64,000 bases of DNA from Sacculina carcini (lineage: Eukaryota; Arthropoda; Thecostraca; Sacculinidae): positions 2,259,281-2,323,280 of the forward strand of contig OU696594.1 of NCBI GenBank assembly GCA_916048095.2, in the 5' to 3' direction. The notes beneath the pieces are model-generated. The model worked only from the letters and a program-made list of their open reading frames with translations, was not told the DNA's origin and made no database searches. How positions within the stretch are numbered: the first letter of the stretch is position 1; every line of letters begins with the position of its first letter. Of this stretch, positions 29,401 through 38,106 are shown piece by piece. Made by a program: the position numbers and the translations under genes.

Positions 29401-30127
29401 CAACGAGGTCATTACAAAACTTAATCTTTTCTGCAATATCAAACACGTTAAAACTTCAGTTTATCACCCACAGGCAAATGCAAAAGTTGAGCGTTATCAT
29501 CGCGTTCAAAATGATTTCTTGTCGAAAACGGTTGACGTCACCCAAAGAGATTGGGATACAAAAATTCCATCATTATTGGCAGCATATCGTACGGCAGAGA
29601 GTGACACTACCCACATGTCACCGTTCTTTGTGCTATATGGACGTGAACCAGTCATGCCTATGGAAGCTATCTTAACACCAAAGCATCGATATTATGGTGA
29701 TGATTATCTCTCCTCGATGTTACTCAACATGACTCAAACTTTCCATCACGTGCGCCATCACCTCGCTTTAGGACATGCTAGAAATCAAGAATATTACGAT
29801 CGTAAGGCTAAGCCAATTACATTAAAAGTCGGTGATCCGGTATATTTCAAAAACCCTGGCCTAACAAACACTAACAAATTATCTCTCCGATGGGACCCCA
29901 ACTATAGGATCATGCAATTTATCAGTCAGGTCACATGTCTGATTCGCAATCAAATTAACGGAGAAATATGTAAAACACACATAGAAAACTTGCGATTACG
30001 GGACGGCAATGCAGCCTGGAACAAATATATGTCACGTCCAGTACATCTTCACCACAAATATAATCAAACACAACGCTCATTTATACCAGTCAGTTGTAGA
30101 CCGACGAGACAGAAGACCCTTAGTTGA
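26420..30127 (+). CDS. pol: Pol of env-bearing gypsy/errantivirus-like element
   Basis: Over 1200 codons with no stop. Residue numbers from the GTG at 26471: protease with LLIDTGCDVTVIS (about 35-47); RT with LCVDYRKLNK, STLDLKSGYWQIP, PFGLACAPSIF and FCVAYLDDIIIFS (about 355-475); RNase H with LYTDASDTGIGS and IIEREAYAIV (about 605-660); integrase with HFGIDKTYHKI...CVTCNLRK zinc domain (about 850-890), SIDCSGPF, VSDNGTEFCNEV and HPQANAKVERYHRV giving the D,D,E triad. A GPY/F-like module (DPVYFKNPG) follows. The domain order is Ty3/gypsy. It is reached from gag by -1 frameshifting. It appears fully intact. Confidence 0.95.
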   Translation, partial: TTAGGKLLGATTIAGRYVARKPETSTKVIASIHINNDTPTCYAYIGGRRTNLLIDTGCDVTVISIDVVRKLGKLNNISKNDHVHLTGITGQSLENMGTIKLPINMARFKTVFTFRVIKNLKYDCILGSDFFSRHDVRLDFGTKTLHIGMCTIPLIPKSTASSPDKCLIRLKRSITIKPLSCLEINNAYLDTRKQTMKEIVITPENAVYPFNIEPHLQVRPAICHVSSHRVPIFMVNYTTGKIRLSANQILGTAEDAQSFTTAPIQQSHTECITKTNNNHLTINEQGELDKTIDKNKDLFAKTNLELGKTDLIKIKIETEENARPVKQRPYRLPYNQREFVEDHLNELLDADLIRPSQSPWASPILLVAKKDGSQRLCVDYRKLNKVTKNSGYRLPRIDDILASLGGAKYFSTLDLKSGYWQIPVHNESIEKTAFTCFMGSYEWKYMPFGLACAPSIFSELMNTVLHGIQYKFCVAYLDDIIIFSRSFEEHMEHLNTVFNRLRKAKLKLKQSKCEFLRPEINYLGHVVSNRGIKPDIGKISALHKLATPTTVKDIRSCIGLASYYRRFIPKFAEVAKPLTLLTRKHARFEWTHVCQDAFDKLKKALTEAPVLVYPDMTKPFKLYTDASDTGIGSTLTQETEDGERVIQYLSQQLSDTQRKWPIIEREAYAIVHSCQKFRQYLYGSKFTIYCDHKPLRHLFTSEMRNPRIQRWAIMLDEYDCTIEHITGLKNVVADALSRLPIKSAKVNVIDSDSRAGAKLNADIEPCPNFEKDELENYDRIFNGDIDIKQLQHEDEYCNSVITILNNQEMTNKNYSQLSKSFVVQDDLLYHLADTDHCNRYPGLQLCIPIALRQQLIEEAHDGFLGGHFGIDKTYHKIRSRYYWPGMYKNVIDYVTKCVTCNLRKLQKHKPPLQHMPIPHYPFEIISIDCSGPFPMSHAENRFLINIVDHFSGFPESFPVPDKSADRVARILIEDIIPRHACPRVIVSDNGTEFCNEVITKLNLFCNIKHVKTSVYHPQANAKVERYHRVQNDFLSKTVDVTQRDWDTKIPSLLAAYRTAESDTTHMSPFFVLYGREPVMPMEAILTPKHRYYGDDYLSSMLLNMTQTFHHVRHHLALGHARNQEYYDRKAKPITLKVGDPVYFKNPGLTNTNKLSLRWDPNYRIMQFISQVTCLIRNQINGEICKTHIENLRLRDGNAAWNKYMSRPVHLHHKYNQTQRSFIPVSCRPTRQKTLS
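26432..26438 (+). promoter_or_regulatory. -1 ribosomal frameshift heptamer GGGAAAC
   Basis: In the gag frame the bases fall as G GGA AAC, the X XXY YYZ pattern, and are followed by TAC TAG. The pol frame is exactly -1 and is open from 26420, so slippage here would make Gag-Pol. A GC-richer segment follows within 10 nt (GGCGCC, GGGCGG, GGCCCG), which could form the stimulating structure. Confidence 0.75.
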
Positions 30128-30515
30128 TAAAGTTAACCAGTCAGAGGAAGACGCTTTGGATAATATGCCTTTGGCAAAACGAATAGCACACAAGCAAACA
30201 CAGGATAAAGAAGTACAAATCAGCTCAGAAATCATTAATGATCGTCCTCATGCAGATAGGACACGGTATAAACGTCAAAGCGAAACCAACCAGTTTGAAA
30301 ATAAAAAGTTTCGTTTGGACAGACATAAGCGGCAAACAAGCTTCAGCAACGAAGATATTGATCACACCAAACGACCCAGACTAACTGAGACTGACGAGCT
30401 AGCTGTTGTTAATTTAACACAAACTGGAAACAAAGCAAGTAATGTTATATCCAACTCATTAAAAAACCCCAAAGGCCCACGAAAACACAAACGATTTCAA
30501 GTTACGAGCTTTTGA
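30009..30515 (+). CDS. basic open frame overlapping the end of pol
   Basis: The frame overlaps pol by about 120 nt and runs to 30515. The part beyond pol is very rich in Lys, Arg and Asp (for example LAKRIAHKQTQDKE, HTKRPRLTE, GPRKHKRFQ), with nuclear-localisation-like clusters. It could be an accessory protein, a C-terminal extension of integrase lost from pol by a +1 or -1 change, or a spliced exon. The ATG at its start may not be used. I do not recognise a family. Confidence 0.45.
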   Translation: MQPGTNICHVQYIFTTNIIKHNAHLYQSVVDRRDRRPLVDKVNQSEEDALDNMPLAKRIAHKQTQDKEVQISSEIINDRPHADRTRYKRQSETNQFENKKFRLDRHKRQTSFSNEDIDHTKRPRLTETDELAVVNLTQTGNKASNVISNSLKNPKGPRKHKRFQVTSF

Positions 30516-30624
30516 AATGTTAATTAATAAACAACATGAAATGCTCAAGTTAATAATCGGTTAAGGAAGACATCTTTCACCTGATACTAATGAAATGTTA
30601 TTGTAATTGTTTGCATAGGACAAC

Positions 30625-32271
30625 ATGGATCTTCAATTCCTATTTCTATTCATCCTTCAATTCACCCCTTTGAATACCAACCCGTTTTTCCTACCCAAAG
30701 GCAAATTGTTACCTTCATATTCGACTTGGACGTTACATGTGCCTTTTAAATTTGGCGCATTAATAGATGATATGAGGGCGCTACAATACAAAGCAAAGGA
30801 GTTAGAGAAAAAGGGAAGAAATTGGACAACTCAGAGTCCCGTTAAAAGCCATCGTCATTGGACATATATACATGATATGCTTGAATCATGCAATGAAAAT
30901 ATTGATAATATTAATCATGAAGTGGAAGCCACACAGTTCGAATTGTCAGGATTATTGGATCCTTCTCATGTACGAACCAAACGTTCTTCCGTCTTGCCTT
31001 TTGTTGGAGACGTGATGTCCTCGTTATTTGGTACCGCTACAAATACCGAAGTAGAACAGATTGTCCATCGACTGGCTGACATGGAATCAAGACAACGTCA
31101 CGTATTACATTTATCTGACCAATCGTTAACAATTCTAGGAAACGTATCCATCCACACAAAAAGGATTAGGGAAACAATCAATAAACTAATTAACATTGCC
31201 AATCACATGGGAGACGCAATACACGAATTAAATACCTCACAGACTGATCGAGTAGAATTCATATTTAAATCCCAACAAATTCACAGTGCCTTTATGCATT
31301 TTCTTAGCTCTATTAAGGACCTTCGCTTCATTATTCGACAGCTTAAATTAGAAATTAGTTTTGCTCAAACAGGTATATTATCTCAATCATTAATGCCGTT
31401 ACATGCATACCGCAACACCTTAAAAGCCATCAACGATGAATTACCTAAGACAGTTAGCTTACCTTTTGAAATAAATGATACTCCAAATTTATATTCGTTA
31501 GTTCATTGCTCATTAACACCAACTAGGGAGAGAAATCGTGCTACAGGATTCGTCTTACACATCAACATCCCTCTTTTAAACTATGCCACAGCTTACGACG
31601 TCTACGAAATCATTAATGTGCCCAGTCCGTTTTACTCTAATAATCAATTAATACAAATCTCAACTCAAATAAACAAACATACATTTCTAGCTATTTCTTC
31701 CGATTTATCCTCCTATGCATTCATAGAAGACCCATCCATCCCTCGATTTTTAACTAATAAAATACCTTTTTATCCTTTTCAACAACCATTTTATAGCACT
31801 GCTCATTCACAACCTTGTCTTCTAACCATTTTCTTGAATCAAACACAAGATATTCACCACAGATGTACTCATTTCATTCAAAATATTACAGATCTGCGAG
31901 CATCCGCACACCACATTAATGACGGTCAATGGATACTTATCCATTTTCCAAACGTAACCCTAAAGGTAGATTGTGAGAATAAATCTTACATACTTAAATT
32001 ACCCGATGTAACTATTTCTCACATTAATTTAGAAGAAGGATGTTCCGCAAATACAGCCGATATTCGACTACCCAGGTATTATAAACGGTCTACTACAATT
32101 CAAAGTCGAAATGCTACCCCACATATCGTTAATCATATAAACACTAAGGATTTAATCTTTATACACATAGGAACGAACAGAAAGGAACTGACTGAGCATT
32201 TAAAATTACTTTCACATATACCAGATGCAGGAATTACGATTAAAGACATGAAACAACAAGAAAGAAATTGA
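30625..32271 (+). CDS. env: Env-like fusion glycoprotein (baculovirus F / errantivirus Env type), stop before the membrane anchor
   Basis: 548 codons starting ATG at 30625 with a signal-peptide-like start (MDLQFLFLFILQF). A furin-type site RTKR ends at about residue 120 (30973-30984) and is followed by a hydrophobic, Gly/Ala-containing stretch with a LFGT motif, then a heptad-rich helix: the layout of F-like fusion proteins of gypsy-type insect retroviruses. A possible splice acceptor (TTTGCATAG, 30610-30618) lies just upstream, as for subgenomic env mRNAs. The frame stops at TGA 32269-32271, before a hydrophobic stretch (about 32320-32367) that would serve as membrane anchor. As written, the product would lack it. 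Confidence 0.75.
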   Translation: MDLQFLFLFILQFTPLNTNPFFLPKGKLLPSYSTWTLHVPFKFGALIDDMRALQYKAKELEKKGRNWTTQSPVKSHRHWTYIHDMLESCNENIDNINHEVEATQFELSGLLDPSHVRTKRSSVLPFVGDVMSSLFGTATNTEVEQIVHRLADMESRQRHVLHLSDQSLTILGNVSIHTKRIRETINKLINIANHMGDAIHELNTSQTDRVEFIFKSQQIHSAFMHFLSSIKDLRFIIRQLKLEISFAQTGILSQSLMPLHAYRNTLKAINDELPKTVSLPFEINDTPNLYSLVHCSLTPTRERNRATGFVLHINIPLLNYATAYDVYEIINVPSPFYSNNQLIQISTQINKHTFLAISSDLSSYAFIEDPSIPRFLTNKIPFYPFQQPFYSTAHSQPCLLTIFLNQTQDIHHRCTHFIQNITDLRASAHHINDGQWILIHFPNVTLKVDCENKSYILKLPDVTISHINLEEGCSANTADIRLPRYYKRSTTIQSRNATPHIVNHINTKDLIFIHIGTNRKELTEHLKLLSHIPDAGITIKDMKQQERN

Positions 32272-32544
32272 CAAGATTACACCTTTACAAATCTCTATAC
32301 ACATGCTGGGTTTCCCGTAACTTTTATTCTAATACTCATATTAATTGCCGCTGTTGTTTATTTCTGCTAAAACAGGCGTAAGCAACATTCACCATCTCAT
32401 AATCCCCAAGTTTTAGTGCAATCCTTATCCCCTACTTCCATTCCCCTCCTGGAAACCACACGACCAAGAACACCGCTGAAGATCGACCGCTCCTTCCGGA
32501 CGCCGCTACAATCCACAAAAGCAACGACAACCTTCAACGAATAA
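32272..32544 (+). pseudogene. env-frame remainder: hydrophobic anchor and tail, two stops
   Basis: In the env frame, after the TGA at 32269-32271, a strongly hydrophobic segment of about 18-20 residues is read (about 32320-32367), then a TAA at 32368-32370, then a further open basic/Pro-rich tail to TAA 32542-32544. This looks like the membrane anchor and cytoplasmic tail of Env separated from the ectodomain by two in-frame stops. Confidence 0.6.
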
Positions 32545-32680
32545 ACCTACAAGACCACACGAAGAATCAACCTACAAGACACACGAAAATCAACCTACAC
32601 GTCCACACGAAGAATCAACCTACACGTCCACACGAAGAATCAACCTACACGTCCACACGAAGAATCAGCCTACAAGACAA
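32536..32680 (+). repeat. 25-bp tandem repeat downstream of env
   Basis: A unit AATCAACCTACACGTCCACACGAAG is repeated about five times with small variants (ACAAGACCACACGAAG in the first copies). It ends just before the ATG at 32680. Confidence 0.85.
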
Positions 32681-33912
32681 TGTCCAACCCCGGAGCTAAT
32701 GCAATCATACCCGAAATAATTATAACACGAATGCCCCGCCACAACTTCGGAATTTCTCACTTAATGGGTAGAAGACATTCACAAGGAGTATTAGAATTAC
32801 TCGTGGAAATGGAACATTCAAGTATAGGCAGCTCTACGTGGGAACCACTATACAATCTCCCCTTAGGACTTTATTACAGTACCAACTCCAGATATACGAG
32901 ATGGCAACACAGGATAACATCATCCGGACTTGGGGGAGCCAAGGGCCTCCAGGACCTCGACCAACAAAAAGCCCACACTATCGACATTCCCTCAACACAA
33001 AAAAAAAGTCCAAGACCGACGCGACGACGACGAGCCGCGATAACTCGCGATGAGCAAAACGGGGTTATTGTTGCTGTGTCCGTCTGTAGCTTTGTCACTG
33101 GTGCTGGCGCCTTCATTTACGATTGTTACCGAAAATGGAACACGGAAATGAATGCCATAAATTGCATTTCATCTGTAGCAAAAAATTTACTAAGAAATTT
33201 GATATCGGGATTTGTGTACATTTTTAGAAAGATAATTCACCTCTTCAAAAAACTTTTCGGCGTAGAAGAAGAAATTGAATTCGACGAAATTCCAGATTCT
33301 ATGATAGATGGGTCCCCTCCAAAAGATGACGATCAATGGCTTTGGCATATTTTTGGCGAACTCCCACAAGGTAGCAATGACATCAATAGGACAATGAGAG
33401 AAAGCTGTCTTAGTAATTGTAGGCATCAATATAAATTGGCTAATTGGGCAGTAAGTCACGTTGAAAAATTTAGAAAATGTTTCAAACTATATTTTTGTGT
33501 TAGGAACGTAAAGCAATTGTCTTTTGTAGCTTTAAATGAAATGGTGAGCAGGATGACAGGTATCACTTGTTCTGATTACGAGCAACAAGGAGTCCACGGA
33601 CAGACGAATGCCGGCAGCGTCATTCATACGGGCGCTTGCTTCGATGATTGTCTGTTCGTCTTTGTTCGGTTCCAGTATGAAGGGATGGACGTGTTGCTCA
33701 TGATCAGAATAAGGCATGGCACATTGGAGTGCGAGTATTTCTCAAACGACAGTGTGACACTCATGCGTCGATACTCAAAAACTTTTCTCGAGCTCACCAT
33801 GGATTGTATTCAAAAAATGTTAGATTGCGAAATTTTTTCAACAACAGATAAACGAATAATAAACAAAAATGAGGCCGTCTGTCCAAACCTTCTTAAAAGA
33901 ATTACAAAATAA
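32680..33912 (+). CDS. large open frame after env: chromodomain-like start, then virus-like membrane region (ORFx)
   Basis: 410 codons. Residues ~18-65 (ISHLMGRRHSQGV...SSTWEPLYNL) recall a chromodomain (the S-TWEP-NL ending). Around residue 85 lies a GGACTTGGGGGAGCC purine-rich tract (about 32929-32943), like a polypurine tract. From about residue 110 the protein changes: Arg-rich RRRRAA, a transmembrane-like stretch (IVAVSVCSFVTGAGAFIY), an amphipathic basic helix (IFRKIIHLFKKLF), an acidic segment, then a Cys-containing globular region. From 33701 it is the same sequence as 20742 onward. A TAA at 33910-33912 ends it where copy A has CAA. I read it as a fusion of the retroelement's 3' part with a virus-like polyprotein; function unknown. 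Confidence 0.4.
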   Translation: MSNPGANAIIPEIIITRMPRHNFGISHLMGRRHSQGVLELLVEMEHSSIGSSTWEPLYNLPLGLYYSTNSRYTRWQHRITSSGLGGAKGLQDLDQQKAHTIDIPSTQKKSPRPTRRRRAAITRDEQNGVIVAVSVCSFVTGAGAFIYDCYRKWNTEMNAINCISSVAKNLLRNLISGFVYIFRKIIHLFKKLFGVEEEIEFDEIPDSMIDGSPPKDDDQWLWHIFGELPQGSNDINRTMRESCLSNCRHQYKLANWAVSHVEKFRKCFKLYFCVRNVKQLSFVALNEMVSRMTGITCSDYEQQGVHGQTNAGSVIHTGACFDDCLFVFVRFQYEGMDVLLMIRIRHGTLECEYFSNDSVTLMRRYSKTFLELTMDCIQKMLDCEIFSTTDKRIINKNEAVCPNLLKRITK

Positions 33913-34389
33913 TGGCCTGAAAATGTCCCCATAGCTTCAACCGAAAAATGGAGCAGTATATCAGGATTTAAAAAAAAATCAAATATAATTATTAATGTCC
34001 AGCATTCTGAATGGCACATGCCTGATCCAGCTCCAGCATTGGCCACGAATTTCGATTACCGTGACGTCAATTGGGAGCTGGATGAGCGAATGAATGTCAA
34101 CCTGATGCTCTTGAACGCGCTGCTGTCGAAAGACGGCTACCACATGACGATGGACGAGAAGAATCGAGCGTTCTGTAACCACCCTGAAGTTCGACACTGC
34201 AAGATTAAGCTGTTGCGTAAGTAGGAAGCGATCGCGCTGAACGTCGAACGACTGCAGGAACTGAACGCAGGGCTGATCATAAGACCACCCGTTAAACCCG
34301 CTGTTGAGAGACAAGCCAGAAATGTGTTTGGCGTCAACTTCAATCCGGCGATCGGCAAACACATCCTCAACAAACCCAAAGCAACCAGC
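33913..34389 (+). pseudogene. continuation of the virus-like frame (copy B), truncated
   Basis: This matches 20954-21431. It is broken by the stop at 33910, an indel in an A-run (33970-33977) and another stop (TAG at 34222-34224, where copy A has CAG). It ends at 34389, before the SAM-motif region present in copy A, where it is joined to R2-like sequence. Confidence 0.7.
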
Positions 34390-34930
34390 CGTTGACATCT
34401 GTGCCAATGACCGCCGTATATCTGTGCCAATGACTCAAATCCGGGACGCGCCGCTCAAAACCAAGACATATCACACTACTACCGGGAATGTCATCCCCAC
34501 CACAGCGACGCTAAGCTGGCCCGGGGCGTTCTCTGGGAAGTTTACCAAGGACCTCCGAACACTGGGTCTGACAAGTGGCCGAGTGGTGTGCAATGTATTC
34601 GAGCGTGTGGGTAGTGTATGTACTGGAAACCGTTTAGCTGGATAGGAATGATAACGTAAGGGATAAGATGGGGCGCTAGGTGCAGGAGGCTGTCACGTAG
34701 CCGCCCACCCGCTGTGAAGATTTCAAGATCACCCGCCTAATGGTGTATGATGGCCGAACTTAAACCGTATCCGCGGTGCGTTAGTGTGAGCCATTCACAA
34801 AGTCTGCTGTCTCCGCTGATGCACGAGGCATTTTGGGGTCCACTCTTCTCGCAGGAGAGTGTGGTTATGACAAATTACGGATCCCGAATCCGTCAAGATA
34901 TAGCAAACTAAGTTGGTGAGAGCAGAGGTA
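34390..34930 (+). mobile_element. R2-clade LINE: endonuclease scrap, 3' UTR and pre-RT piece (copy d, first part)
   Basis: 34391-34460 repeats the PAVDICVND-type segment of 8290-8350. 34579-34929 is nearly identical to 8558-8911 (3' UTR followed by AFWGPLFSQES coding sequence). The order 3' UTR then pre-RT sequence means two element copies are joined head to tail. Confidence 0.7.
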
Positions 34931-36240
34931 GCTACCGCGTCCCAGCGATCGATCAACACTGACACTGCTCCCGGGACGGACGGCGCAATGGCTCGGGAAT
35001 TGAAAAGCGCCCCACCGACTGTTCTCACACGCCTCTGCAATATTTTTATTTACCGAGCCAAACTCAATCGTAACCGAACCGAACTCACTCTGAAATCGTA
35101 ACCGAACCGAACCGACTTTGTAACCGAACTCTGTAACTCAACTTTGTAACTCAACTTTGTAACCGAATCTGGTCTTCCTGGATCTGACCAAAGCCTTCGA
35201 CGTCGTCTCACACTCGTCAATTGTCAGGGCAATGGACATATTCGGAGTTGGCTGCGGGCTGAAGAACATAATAACGGACATGTACCGCGCCTGTACCACC
35301 ACCATCAAATGCGCTGGCGGCACCACGCCTGCCATCTCGCTTCGGCGCGGTATCAAGCAGGGTTGCCCGCTGAATCCTGTGCTCTTCAATCTGGTTATGG
35401 ACGAGTTATTTGGCCGTGTGGGAACCCGGCACGCGTTCGGTGCACCTGACCGACGAGGAGTAAATGCCTTTGCATCTACTGACGATTTGGTATTGGCGAG
35501 TGGCACGAAACACGGAGTCATTGGCTGCTGGACCGGGCTAGTGAGTTCTTCCACGAGAGATCGATGACCGTCAACGCGCAAAAGTCGCACTTCCCACTAG
35601 GACGTTATTCGAATTGCAAAAGCCAACCACTTCAAAATAGCCAAGGTATCATGTGATAATATTTTCAAACTCGATGGCAAAATGCTGCAGAATATAAAAC
35701 CCAACAAGGTCGTGAAGTACCTGGGATTGTCTCTGACACCCATGGGAACACCGCTGGCAAAATTCCAGAATATCGCAACAAATCTAGCCGCTGTCAAAAA
35801 GGCGAGTCAGAAGTCTTATCAGAAAATTGACTTGCTACGATTCTGTCTGCTAAGAACGCACATGCACATGTTGCGCCTTTAGCGCGTAACGGAGTCCCTG
35901 CTTAACCGCATTGACGGTTTAGTCCGCAAGACAGTGGGAGGAATACTCCAGTTGTCACACGGCACTCAAGTGCCCGTGTTCTACATACACTCAAACAACG
36001 GCGGACTTGGACTATTGTGCACGCGAGGCGCGTGTTTAGCGTTTAAAACACCTGGCCAGCAAAGACCTGTTAGTGAGATCATACGCAGCCGCCGAGAGAC
36101 TTGATACCGAGATGAAACGATGGTGCGTTAAGCTGAGCATGCCGGATGCTGCCGCTAAGAGACACGCAAACACAAAGCGGCAACACGAAACAAAGCGCGT
36201 AGCCAGATACAGACAAACCAAAATAGGCAGTCAATTCGAC
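34931..36240 (+). pseudogene. R2-clade LINE reverse transcriptase, palm and thumb (copy d)
   Basis: 34931-35030 holds the TDTAPGTDGAMARELK start of RT. 35050-35165 is a degenerate AACCGAA-type repeat. 35160-35567 carries VFLDLTKAFDVVSHSS, LRRGIKQGCPLNPVLFNLVMDEL and a palm motif reading AFASTDDLVLAS in place of the usual AFADDLVLAS, an apparent 2-codon insertion at the catalytic site. 35590-36040 has KYLGLSLTPMGTPLAKF and the thumb, with frameshifts and stops. This is the palm that copies a and c lack. Confidence 0.75.
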
Positions 36241-36720
36241 TGAGTCAACATAAGCTGGTGTAGGAGGAGTGCTCGAAGCGCGTCCTCAAAAAGATGAACT
36301 TGACTGTACGCACCTCAGTACGGAGCTGACTGAGGCTGCCGCACGACACGCCAACCGCGTTATTTCATGCGTCGGCAGCTGATGGCGGTCTGGGAGTCAT
36401 GTGCCTTGCCACCTCTGCTCCCTTGTGGCTACGCGACCGCCTGACGGCACTGAGGCGTTCGTCCCACCCCTTCGCCGCATCGTGGCATCGGGCTACTCTG
36501 TACAATGGTGTAGCGGGCCGCTCGTCTGGGCCTCTACAATGTCCAGACGAAGCAGAAGCTTCGAGAGAGTGGCGCAGCAGGCTGTACGGCTCGGTCGACG
36601 GTCCGGTGCTAGCCTCGCACTACATGGGGACCATTGTGTTGGGCTGGGTGCGCAAGGGTCGCTTCCTCCGTGGAGCGGCCTATGTGCGCGCGGTCCACGT
36701 GCTGCATAGAACATACTGAC
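36241..36720 (+). pseudogene. R2-clade LINE C-terminal domain (copy d)
   Basis: 36262-36710 nearly duplicates 8912-9370: LPHDTPTALFHASAADGGLG and a segment through GWVRKGRFLRGAAYVRAVHVL. It ends before the CCHC knuckle. Frameshifts near 36400 split it. Confidence 0.7.
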
Positions 36721-36799
36721 TGACAACAACCGACAGACTACCAACCATCGTTTAACGACCGGGGGGCCTGATGCTCCGTCCTGAAACCCAGGGCTGGGC

Positions 36800-36990
36800 G
36801 CGTGTGTGTATATATTTGTATGATAGGATAGGAAACTGGCGGTCCTCGAATTCATCCGCCTTACCGGCGTATGATGGGCAACCGTAAGCCGCATGTGCGG
36901 CGCGGTTGGGCGGAGAGTGGGGCTAAAATCCATGCTGAGGGTAGTTACGAATCTGCCCTTCATAAACAAAACCGAAACCTGCAATTTATG
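36800..36990 (+). repeat. R2-like LINE 3' UTR, diverged copy
   Basis: This contains GGCGTATGATGGGCAACCGTAAGCCGCATGTGCGGCGCGGTTGG-type structure: a strong hairpin AACCG..GCCGCA/TGCGGC..CGGTT (about 36880-36907). A GGCGGAGAGTGGGG block follows, shared with 43200-43220. Confidence 0.6.
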
Positions 36991-37199
36991 TGTCCATCGT
37001 TTGATTCATGTGTGTACTGTTTGAAAAATAAAAAAGTATGTAGCCAAATGCCTCGGCGGTCGGCGCTTGCGTGCGTGTGCATGCGGCGGCGGGACTCACC
37101 GCATCGTTCGGCAATTAAGAAGCAATTCAGAACTGGCACGTGCACCCAAAACACAAATAAACAAACAAACAGAACTGGCACGGACCAGGGGAATCCTAC

Positions 37200-37248
37200 T
37201 GACTAATTAAATCATAGCATCGCGATGGCCACGGTCGGTGTTGACGCG

Positions 37249-37280
<32 letters not shown>

Positions 37281-38100
37281 AGTTAAGAAATTCACCCAAG
37301 CGCGGGTACACGGCGGGAGTCACTATGACTCGTCGGTTTTGTCTGCGACACCATTGCTGGCTAAGTCGGCGGCGGGTTCGCCAATGGCGATGGCTGCACA
37401 GGCCGCTAGGAGACGGCAGCGACTGACGGTAGCGGCTGCGGGGAGGTCGGCGGCGACCACTGAGCGTCAGGGTGTTGTCGTCCGCGAGACGGATACCCGT
37501 GGGGCGGCGACGAATGAGGGGCTGCTTTCGGCGGTGGCGCCGCCGCTGCAAACAAGGTCACGGACTAGGTGTCAGGGGCGGCCGACGGGTCGAGAACGGT
37601 GAAACTTACTGACAACAGACCGACCAATGACACATACACAGTAAGACAAGACGAGAACACACCGCAGAACACCCAAACGACAACACTGACTAGACCCTGC
37701 CACATTCGACTGAACAGACTGACTGACACTCAATGCACCTCACACTTACACTATCCACACAACACAGGACATAGATCTGTGGTGCTGGCAGCAATTCAGG
37801 AGGGTGATGAGGACTTGGCGCCGGAAACAGCGGCGGCAAGCTCCAGTCCTACGGATCTGGCGAGCACCAACGAGAGATCTTGGGCTTCACCGCTCGGGGA
37901 CGCTCATGTCGATCAGTTGATGCGTCTCGAAGACGCCTTGCGGGCGCCGCATGACGCCACCAGTGGGTGGCAGGCGGCCGAGCTCCAATCACTGACAAGC
38001 GATCCAATCGAGCGGCAGCAGATCCCAGGGGACGCCTGAACGATATTGTTGGCCGAATGCTGCGCCCAGAGCGTCGGTCAACAGAGCGACCTTCAATAAC
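37200..38100. other. no recognised gene
   Basis: Moderately GC-rich sequence with open stretches at 37339-37602 and 37569-38039 that contain no motif I recognise. The segment 37770-38040 is rich in Glu/Asp/Ala codons and could be a decayed LINE ORF1 or host exon. I cannot support either. Confidence 0.4.
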
Positions 38101-38106
38101 AACAAT

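Noticed and set aside
37339..38039. Host exon
   Set aside because: Two open stretches without motifs, conserved splice context or support from other copies; left unassigned.
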